Origin: an uncultured Prevotellaceae bacterium
GTDB lineage: Bacteria; Bacteroidota; Bacteroidia; Bacteroidales; Bacteroidaceae
NCBI GenBank assembly: GCA_902769705.1
Contig: CACXPX010000001.1
Span: forward strand, 62,001-126,000
DNA length: 64,000 bases
Direction: 5' to 3'
Positions 57,502 through 64,000 of this stretch are shown in pieces; position 1 is the first letter of the stretch, and every line of letters starts with the position of its first letter. The notes under the pieces are model-generated. The model was not told the DNA's origin. It worked only from the letters and a program-made list of their open reading frames with translations, and ran no database searches. The position numbers and the translations under genes are program-made.

Positions 57502-59496
57502 TTATGCTTTGTCCTTCTTCCGCGTTGCCATGATGAAATAGGCGATGAGGAGGAGATAGGCGGCGAGTGAAAGGAGTTCGCTCGATGGGTTATTGAGCCA
57601 TGCTTCGTTGATGGGGTTGAAACCGGCGAAGCGCAGCAATGCCGAGACGACTCCCATGAGTGCACCTCCGGCGATGAATCCGCTGGCGATGAGCGTGCCG
57701 AGTTCTCCGCGTTCCTTGTTGACTTTCTCATCGTTGGAGCGTGAAGTGACCCACCAGTTGACTGCACCACCTACAAGCAACGGGATGTTGAGTTCCAATG
57801 GGATGAACATGCCGAGGGCAAAGGCGAGTGCGGGAATCTTGCAAAGGGTGAGGATGATGGCGATGGCGGCTCCGATGGCGTAGAGTGTCCAGGGAGCGCC
57901 CACACCATTCATGAGCGGATCGATGACGGCAGCCATAGCGTTGGCTTGTGGTGCGGCCAGTTGTCCAGATGCAAATCCGTAGGTCTCGTTGAGCAGCATC
58001 ATCACACCGCCCACCGTGGCAGCCGACACAAGCACGCCGAGGAACTTCCATTGCTCCTGCTTGCGTGGCGTGGTGCCGAGCCAGTAACCAATCTTCAGGT
58101 CGGTGATGAACGAGCCGGCAACGGAGAGTGCCGTGCAGACCACGCCACCCATAATGAGTGCGGCAAGCATGCCGCTGGTGCCGCTAAGTCCGATGGCCAC
58201 CATCACGACGGATGCGAGGATGAGTGTCATGAGCGTCATTCCGCTGACAGGGTTGGAGCCTACGATGGCGATGGCGTTGGCGGCAACGGTGGTGAAGAGG
58301 AATGCGATGAGCGATACGAGGACGATGGCCACGAGTGCGAAGAGCATGTTGCCGTCCATCACACCAAACCAGAAGAAGATGAATGTGATGAGGATGGTGA
58401 GGATGGAGGCGATGCCGATGAATCGGAACGAGAGGTCGCGCTCGGTGCGCTTGGCTACGGCGCCATCCGCCTTACCGCCTTTCATCTCTTTAGCGGCAAG
58501 TCCGACGGCGCTCTTGATGATGCCCCACGACTTGATGATGCCAATGATGCCAGCCATTGCAATGCCTCCAATGCCTATACTCTTGCCATAGGCCTTGAAG
58601 ATTTGCTCGGGTGACATGTCGCCCACGGCAGTCGTGATGGAGGGGTCCCATTGGTTGAGCACAGCGTCGCCCCAGATGAGTGCGATGCCCGGCACGATGA
58701 GCCACCACACGGCGAGTGAGCCGAGGCAGATGATGAGTGCATAGCGGAATCCGATGATATAGCCAAGTCCGAGCACAGCCGCACCCGTATTGACCTTGAA
58801 TACAAGCTTTGCATGGTCGGCCAACTGTTGTCCCCAGCCGACGACACGCGTGGTGAAGTTCTCGTTCCACCAGCCGAAGGTGGCGACGATGAAGTCGTAG
58901 AGGCCGCCCACGATACCAGCGATGAGCAGCGGGCGGGCTTGGTCGCCGCCCTTCTCGCCCGAGACAAGCACTTGAGTGGTGGCAGTGGCTTCTGGGAAGG
59001 GGTATTTTCCGTGCATGTCTTGCACGAAGTATTTGCGGAAGGGAATGAGGAAAAGGATGCCGATGATGCCTCCAAGGAGCGATGAGATGAAGATGTTGAT
59101 GAACGATGCGGTCATCTCGGGATACTTGGCCTGTAGGATGTAGATGGCTGGGAGGGTGAAGATGGCACCAGCGACGACAGATCCTGAGCAGGCTCCGATG
59201 GATTGTATGATGACGTTTTCGCCGAGTGCTTTCGAACGTTTGGCAGCGGTGGAAACACCAACGGCGATGATGGCAATGGGGATGGCGGCCTCGAACACTT
59301 GTCCGACCTTCAGACCCAGATAGGCAGCTGCGGCTGAGAAGAGCATCGCCATGATGACGCCCCACGTGACCGACCATGTGTTGACTTCTGGATACGACTT
59401 GTCGGGCGACATGATGGGCTCGTAACGCTCGCCCTCGTTCAATACTCTAAATGCGTTGTCGGGCAGTCCAACTGCCTCTTTTTCTTTTTCTTCCAT
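57502..59496 (-). CDS. OPT-family oligopeptide transporter
   Basis: A 664-residue inner-membrane protein with about 15 hydrophobic segments. Family features include the N-terminal NTWSVTWGVIMAMLFSAAAAYLGLKVGQVFEAAIPIAI, the GKYPFPEATATTQVLVSGEKGG loop and the late IPLELNIPLLVGGAVNWWV. Bacterial OPT proteins import peptides with protons; substrate range here is not known. It is a single-gene unit with its own promoter and terminator. Confidence 0.93.
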   Translation of the reverse strand: MEEKEKEAVGLPDNAFRVLNEGERYEPIMSPDKSYPEVNTWSVTWGVIMAMLFSAAAAYLGLKVGQVFEAAIPIAIIAVGVSTAAKRSKALGENVIIQSIGACSGSVVAGAIFTLPAIYILQAKYPEMTASFINIFISSLLGGIIGILFLIPFRKYFVQDMHGKYPFPEATATTQVLVSGEKGGDQARPLLIAGIVGGLYDFIVATFGWWNENFTTRVVGWGQQLADHAKLVFKVNTGAAVLGLGYIIGFRYALIICLGSLAVWWLIVPGIALIWGDAVLNQWDPSITTAVGDMSPEQIFKAYGKSIGIGGIAMAGIIGIIKSWGIIKSAVGLAAKEMKGGKADGAVAKRTERDLSFRFIGIASILTILITFIFFWFGVMDGNMLFALVAIVLVSLIAFLFTTVAANAIAIVGSNPVSGMTLMTLILASVVMVAIGLSGTSGMLAALIMGGVVCTALSVAGSFITDLKIGYWLGTTPRKQEQWKFLGVLVSAATVGGVMMLLNETYGFASGQLAAPQANAMAAVIDPLMNGVGAPWTLYAIGAAIAIILTLCKIPALAFALGMFIPLELNIPLLVGGAVNWWVTSRSNDEKVNKERGELGTLIASGFIAGGALMGVVSALLRFAGFNPINEAWLNNPSSELLSLAAYLLLIAYFIMATRKKDKA

Positions 59497-59524
59497 TTGT
59501 TAGTCGTTTGTTTAATATTTTGCA

Positions 59525-59555
59525 CAAAGATACACGCAATTCCGCGGATAACAAA
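59525..59555 (-). promoter_or_regulatory. Promoter TTTG-N19-TATCTTTG of OPT gene
   Basis: Canonical -33/-7 pair on the minus strand, 28 bases before the ATG. Confidence 0.8.
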
Positions 59556-59571
59556 ATTTATGATGGATAAT

Positions 59572-59602
59572 TTTGGCTTTCAGCTGAAAAAATGTAATTT
59601 TG
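59572..59602 (+). promoter_or_regulatory. Promoter TTTG-N19-TAATTTTG of M6 protease gene
   Basis: Canonical pair whose -7 element ends only 7 bases before the ATG at 59610, so the transcript would have almost no leader. Confidence 0.8.
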
Positions 59603-59609
59603 TGCCAAC

Positions 59610-61253
59610 ATGAAGAATAAAAGGTTTTTAATACTATTGGTGATGTGCGTTGGGTGTTGGATGATGGCTAATGCCGTCCCCGCCCGTCGCGGCCAATGGA
59701 AGACGTTGCGTCTGAAAGACGGAACAGAGGTGCGGGCACAACTGATGGGCGACGAGATTCTGCACTATTGGCAGGATGCCGAGGGGTGCCAGTATGTCTG
59801 CACGGGTGACGATGAAATATATGTACGCGCGACGCCCGATTTGGAGGCGAAGCGAAGTGCACGTGTGGCACGTCGCATGCAGGTTCGCAAGCGAGCCATG
59901 GATTCACCCCATCGATACAAGGGAAAGAAGAAGGGCCTCGTCATCCTTGCCCAATACCCGAACATGAAGTTCACCGAAGGGAGCGACAGCCTCATGTTTA
60001 CGCGGCTGCTGAATGAGCGTGGCTTTTCAGAAGGTTATTTTAGAGGTAGCGTAAAGGATTATTTCTTTGATCAGAGCGGTGGATTGTTCGAGCTCGACTT
60101 CGATGTCTTCGGCCCTGTCACGCTTCCTCAGACCTACGGCTATTATGGAAAGGATGTAGGCGAGGAGGGCGACGATGTGCGCCCAGGCGAGATGATTGTC
60201 GATGCTTGCAATTTGGTGGACCATATGGTGGATTTCGCCGACTACGACTGGGATGGCGACGGATGGGTCGACCAGGTGTTTGTGGTCTATGCAGGCATGG
60301 GACAGGCTGATGGTGGTATAGCAGCCACCATCTGGCCCCATGAGTGGGATTTGTGGGATGCCGTGGGCGAAGTGCTCAATCTCGATGGCGTGGTCATCAA
60401 CACCTACGCCTGCGGGAACGAACTCGACGGCCAAGAGAAACTGGGAGGTATCGGTACCTTCTGCCACGAGTTCTCGCATTGCTTGGGACTTCCCGACATG
60501 TACGACACGCGCCCCAATGGCAGCAACTTTGGCATGGGGCCTTGGGACTTGATGGACCAAGGGTCGTATGGTGGCGACGGTTTTCGTCCTTCTGGCTACA
60601 CCAGCTACGAGAAGATGGTCTGCGGTTGGCAGGAGCCCATCGAACTGACGGAAGACATTGATGTGAGCAGAATGAAACCTTTGAGCGAAGGTGGCGACAC
60701 TTATATCATTTATAACGACAGCTTCAAGGACGAGTATTATCTTTTGGAAAACCGTCAGCTCACGGGATGGGATAGCGATTTGTATGGTTCGGGTATGCTT
60801 ATCCTACATGTCGATTACGACCCGTATGCATGGGAACAGAACACAGTGAACAATGTCACCTCCCACCAACGTTGTACCATCTTCCATGCTGACAACTCCA
60901 GTGGTTGGTCGTATCGTGATCTCAAGGGTGATTTCTATCCCAATGTGGGGAAAGATAGCTTGACGAACAAGTCGATACCAAGGACGTCGGTGTTCAACGA
61001 AAACACTGACGGCAGCCGCCTGATGAACAAGGCCGTGTTGAATATCAAACAGAACGCCGATGGAACCATGTCGTTCAAGTTCAGAAATGACAACAAAACC
61101 TCTGCAGGTATTCACACTCCAACGATGGATGAGCCGACCAAGTGGAATGGAAGAGCTTATGGTTTGGACGGCAGCCTCTTGCAAACCATTGGCGGCAATC
61201 TGCCAAAGGGAACCCTCTACATCGAGAACGGGAAGAAACGCATAAAGAAGTAA
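59610..61253 (+). CDS. M6-family metalloprotease (immune inhibitor A-like), secreted
   Basis: A 547-residue exported protease. Signal peptide about 1-22 (MKNKRFLILLVMCVGCWMMANA). The catalytic domain (~105-400) has the zinc site HEFSH (286-290) extended as HEFSHCLGLPDMYD, and an acidic calcium-type loop DYDWDGDGWVDQ (about 212-223) before it. A C-terminal beta region follows (~400-505), and the last ~45 residues (GLDGSLLQTIGGNLPKGTLYIENGKK) resemble short sorting-tail-like repeats seen in Prevotella secreted proteins. Related enzymes degrade host or dietary proteins. No propeptide motif is recognised. Confidence 0.88.
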   Translation: MKNKRFLILLVMCVGCWMMANAVPARRGQWKTLRLKDGTEVRAQLMGDEILHYWQDAEGCQYVCTGDDEIYVRATPDLEAKRSARVARRMQVRKRAMDSPHRYKGKKKGLVILAQYPNMKFTEGSDSLMFTRLLNERGFSEGYFRGSVKDYFFDQSGGLFELDFDVFGPVTLPQTYGYYGKDVGEEGDDVRPGEMIVDACNLVDHMVDFADYDWDGDGWVDQVFVVYAGMGQADGGIAATIWPHEWDLWDAVGEVLNLDGVVINTYACGNELDGQEKLGGIGTFCHEFSHCLGLPDMYDTRPNGSNFGMGPWDLMDQGSYGGDGFRPSGYTSYEKMVCGWQEPIELTEDIDVSRMKPLSEGGDTYIIYNDSFKDEYYLLENRQLTGWDSDLYGSGMLILHVDYDPYAWEQNTVNNVTSHQRCTIFHADNSSGWSYRDLKGDFYPNVGKDSLTNKSIPRTSVFNENTDGSRLMNKAVLNIKQNADGTMSFKFRNDNKTSAGIHTPTMDEPTKWNGRAYGLDGSLLQTIGGNLPKGTLYIENGKKRIKK

Positions 61254-61312
61254 ATGTTTACGAGGCCTTTATAAATCATGTGCAGGAAAACCGCATGAGG
61301 TTTGTAATACGT

Positions 61313-61350
61313 AAAAAGCCTTCCGCTCATTATTGGGCGGAAGGCTTTTT
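61313..61350. terminator. Strong bidirectional terminator
   Basis: AAAAAGCCTTCCGC and its exact complement form a 14-bp stem with a 10-base loop and T runs on both strands, between the convergent M6 protease and clpB genes. Confidence 0.92.
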
Positions 61351-61353
61351 GAA

Positions 61354-61381
61354 TCTACACTCTACACTCTACACTCTACAC
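61354..61381. repeat. 7-base tandem repeat (TCTACAC)
   Basis: Four perfect copies directly behind the bidirectional terminator. Confidence 0.92.
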
Positions 61382-61408
61382 GTTCCGTGTGTCGTCTTTA
61401 TCTTTCAT

Positions 61409-63922
61409 TTAGGCATCAGCCGTTCTGAACACAAGGCCATCGCCAAACGAGTCGACAACGATGGGCTTGTCGCGTGACACCTCTTCGGCCAACAGCTTTT
61501 TCGACAACTCGTTCAGCACGTGAGTCTGAATGGCCCGCTTCACAGGACGTGCGCCGAATTCGGGATCGTAGCCCACTTCGGCCAAATATTGGATGGCTTG
61601 TGGTGTCCAGTCGAGTTGGAATCCCTGTGTCGTGAGCATGTCTCTCACCTTCTTCATTTGTAATGTGACGACATCGGCAATCTGCTGTTGTGTCAACTGT
61701 TGGAAGGTGATGATGTCATCGATACGGTTGAGGAACTCAGGACGCATGATGGCCGACAGTTGCTCGCGTCGTGCATTGGAGGTCATGATGATGATAGTGT
61801 TCTTGAAATTGGCGGTACGTCCCTTGTTGTCGGTCAACCGGCCATCATCGAGCACTTGCAGCAGGATGTTGAACACGTCGGGATGAGCCTTCTCGATTTC
61901 ATCGAACAGCAGCACAGAGTAAGGCTTGCGCCTTACGGCTTCAGTCAGTTGTCCGCCCTCGTCGTAGCCGATGTAGCCCGGAGGTGCACCGATGAGTCGC
62001 GATACGGTGTGCTTCTCTTGATACTCCGACATGTCGATGCGTGTCATCATCTGCTCGTCGTTGAACAGGTATTCGGCCAAAGCCTTGGCAAGTTCTGTCT
62101 TTCCTACGCCAGTAGTGCCGAGGAAGATGAACGAAGCAATAGGACGTTTAGGGTCTTGCAGGCCAGCACGCGAACGTCTCACTGCATCGGCAACGGCACG
62201 GATGGCTTCGTCTTGTCCGATGACACGGTGGTGGAGTTCCTCTTCCAGATGCAGCAGTTTCTCCCGTTCGCTTTGCATCATCCGCGTGACAGGGATGCCT
62301 GTCCAGCGTGACACCACCTCGGCAATATCGTCGGCCGTGACCTCTTCACGCACCAAGCGGTTGCTGGTTTGCCCGTCGAGTTGGCTCTGAATGGCTTTGA
62401 TGTCGTCCTCCAATGCCTTTAACTGCCCGTAGCGAATCTCGGCAACACGCTGGTAGTTGCCTTCACGTTCGGCTTGATCGGCCTCGAAGCGCAGGTGTTC
62501 CATCTGTTGCTTGTTCAATTGGATTTTGTTCACCAGTTCGCGTTCACCTTCCCATTTGGCGCGGAAGGCCGTTTCCTTGTCACGCAGTTCGGCGATTTCC
62601 TTGTCAAGTTGGGCGATTTTCTCTTCATCGTTCTCGCGGCGGATGGCTTCGCGCTCAATCTCCAACTGTTTCAGCTGACGCGTGATGTCGTCGAGTTCCT
62701 CAGGCACCGAGTCGCGTTCCATACGCAGTTTTGCAGCAGCCTCGTCCATCAGGTCGATGGCCTTGTCAGGCAAGAATCGGTTGCTGATGTAACGCTCAGA
62801 GAGTTTCACGGCAGCAATGCAAGCATCGTCCTGTATACGCACCTTGTGGTGGTTCTCGTAGCGCTCCTTCAGTCCGCGCAGGATGCTGATAGCAGACAGT
62901 TCATCGGGCTCGTCAACCATCACCGTCTGGAAACGTCGCTCCAAAGCCTTGTCTTTCTCAAAGTATTTTTGGTATTCGTTGAGCGTCGTTGCTCCGATGG
63001 CGCGCAGTTCGCCACGTGCCAAAGCCGGCTTCAGGATGTTGGCAGCGTCCATAGCGCCTTCACCACCTCCAGCACCTACGAGCGTATGAATCTCGTCGAT
63101 GAAAAGTATGATGTTGCCTTCCGAAGAAGTCACCTCTTTGACCACACTCTTCAGTCTTTCCTCGAACTCGCCTTTGTATTTGGCACCAGCCAATAGGGCA
63201 CCCATGTCAAGTGAGTAGAGTTGCTTGTTCTTCAGGTTCTCAGGGACATCGCCACGAACGATACGTCCTGCCAGTCCTTCAACGATAGCTGTCTTACCAG
63301 TACCCGGCTCTCCGATAAGTATCGGGTTGTTCTTTGTGCGGCGAGAGAGAATCTGCAACATGCGTCGAATCTCGTCGTCACGTCCAATGACGGGGTCAAG
63401 CCGTCCGTTGCGTGCGTCGTCAACCAGATTCTTGGCATATTTCGAGAGGGCTTGGAAATTCTCGTCACCACTCATCGACTGTACTTTCTGTCCCTGCCGC
63501 AATGCTTGGATAGCCTGTTGCATAGCTTTCTCAGAAATACCAGCATCCTTCATGATGCGGCTGGCTGTGCTGTTCACAGCGAGTAAGGCCATCAGAATAG
63601 GCTCTACGCTAACAAACTCGTCGCCCATCTGTTGGGCCGTGTCCATAGCGCGTTGTAGTACCTGACTGGCTGAGTTCGAGAAGTAGGGTTCACCACCCTG
63701 CACACGTGGCAGATGAGTGATTTCGCTCTCCACCAAGCGTTCCATTTGTTGGCCGTTCACGCCCAGTTTGCCAAAGAGGTAGTCAGTCACATCTTTGGCT
63801 TTCTGTATGATGCCATAAAGCAGGTGGACAGGTTCGATGGCCTGTTGTCCTGCCGATTGTGCACGCCCTGCAGCTGCCTGCACGGCCTCTTGCGCCTTAA
63901 TCGTAAATTTGTCGAATGTCAT
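61409..63922 (-). CDS. clpB: ClpB disaggregase, slightly short
   Basis: An 837-residue Hsp100 chaperone that pulls apart aggregated proteins with DnaK. N-domain (~1-145), first AAA+ module with Walker [19 protein letters not shown], the coiled-coil M domain (~400-520, [17 protein letters not shown]...), and second AAA+ module with [19 protein letters not shown] and the [14 protein letters not shown] Walker B. Between IIIMTSN and [10 protein letters not shown] only nine residues (ARREQLSAI plus M) are found, where the family has about 25 more; this explains the short length. The gene has a clear Shine-Dalgarno sequence, unusual here. Confidence 0.95.
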   Translation of the reverse strand: MTFDKFTIKAQEAVQAAAGRAQSAGQQAIEPVHLLYGIIQKAKDVTDYLFGKLGVNGQQMERLVESEITHLPRVQGGEPYFSNSASQVLQRAMDTAQQMGDEFVSVEPILMALLAVNSTASRIMKDAGISEKAMQQAIQALRQGQKVQSMSGDENFQALSKYAKNLVDDARNGRLDPVIGRDDEIRRMLQILSRRTKNNPILIGEPGTGKTAIVEGLAGRIVRGDVPENLKNKQLYSLDMGALLAGAKYKGEFEERLKSVVKEVTSSEGNIILFIDEIHTLVGAGGGEGAMDAANILKPALARGELRAIGATTLNEYQKYFEKDKALERRFQTVMVDEPDELSAISILRGLKERYENHHKVRIQDDACIAAVKLSERYISNRFLPDKAIDLMDEAAAKLRMERDSVPEELDDITRQLKQLEIEREAIRRENDEEKIAQLDKEIAELRDKETAFRAKWEGERELVNKIQLNKQQMEHLRFEADQAEREGNYQRVAEIRYGQLKALEDDIKAIQSQLDGQTSNRLVREEVTADDIAEVVSRWTGIPVTRMMQSEREKLLHLEEELHHRVIGQDEAIRAVADAVRRSRAGLQDPKRPIASFIFLGTTGVGKTELAKALAEYLFNDEQMMTRIDMSEYQEKHTVSRLIGAPPGYIGYDEGGQLTEAVRRKPYSVLLFDEIEKAHPDVFNILLQVLDDGRLTDNKGRTANFKNTIIIMTSNARREQLSAIMRPEFLNRIDDIITFQQLTQQQIADVVTLQMKKVRDMLTTQGFQLDWTPQAIQYLAEVGYDPEFGARPVKRAIQTHVLNELSKKLLAEEVSRDKPIVVDSFGDGLVFRTADA

Positions 63923-63926
63923 AATA

Positions 63927-63940
63927 GTTTCCTCCTTAAT
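63927..63940 (-). promoter_or_regulatory. Shine-Dalgarno sequence of clpB
   Basis: On the minus strand AAGGAGGAAAC places AGGAGG 8 bases before the ATG. Other genes in the window do not show such a site. DNA from 63941 to 64000 is AT-rich without a clear -7 element. Confidence 0.75.
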
Positions 63941-64000
63941 TATTTTTGTTTTATTGTTATTTTTTTCGATGGATTACCTATTTTCTTTTCTTCAAACGTT

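Overview
The window looks like chromosomal DNA from a Prevotellaceae-type Bacteroidota (Prevotella/Segatella-like). The evidence is Bacteroidota promoters (TTTG about 20 bases before TAnnTTTG) in front of most transcription units, almost no Shine-Dalgarno sequences, a fused MurF-alanine racemase, DUF4954, TonB receptors, and a xylan cluster related to the xynE/xynD/xynB genes of Prevotella bryantii. No tRNA, rRNA, CRISPR array or intact transposase was seen.

Layout. 0-14.5 kb is a pentose-polysaccharide region: the end of xylose isomerase, a GH43 enzyme, a GH3 enzyme followed 4 bases later by a XylE-type proton symporter, then XynE-like esterase, GPH symporter and GH43 family 1 enzyme as one operon, and a divergent CE1 esterase carrying a collagen-like repeat. 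Together these would deacylate xylan fragments, import them, cut them to xylose and isomerise it. 14.5-26.5 kb is housekeeping: exonuclease, DUF2207 protein, MurF-Alr, hexuronate-type transporter, nitroreductase, a stand-alone ribonucleotide reductase tail domain, FolB, cell-wall amidase, MCE protein and DnaA. 26.5-32.6 kb is a minus-strand vitamin operon headed by a TPP riboswitch: thiamine-type TonB receptor, PnuC/PnuT, mutarotase, a 46-residue membrane protein, and a BtuB-like receptor. 32.7-40.3 kb is an accessory island: a large type IIG-like restriction-modification protein, then a divergent string of small genes (DUF2693, HNH endonuclease, DUF6291, HU-like protein, holin-like protein, M15 peptidase). 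40.3-64 kb is again mostly core: fumarase, M16 protease, DUF4954, HflX, a likely small RNA, NagB, a NagB-like/LmbE fusion, GH97, a small HExxH protein, a UvrD helicase with an inserted exonuclease, OPT transporter, M6 protease and ClpB.

The most interesting signal is between the genes. Six intergenic regions (3.1, 11.6, 20.2, 39.4, 48.6 and 57.2 kb) hold degenerate tandem arrays with an exact 22-base period; many units carry a dyad of the form TCA-N11-TGA. Two arrays share a core of four near-perfect AT-rich palindromes, in opposite orientation and both between convergent genes. This resembles a dispersed protein-binding or BIME-like element family. A second repeat class, a 93-base palindromic element, sits in frame inside the DUF2693 gene, and 7-base tandem repeats occur in several intergenic regions and inside the UvrD gene.

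All family assignments come from reading the translated sequence; no database search was run.
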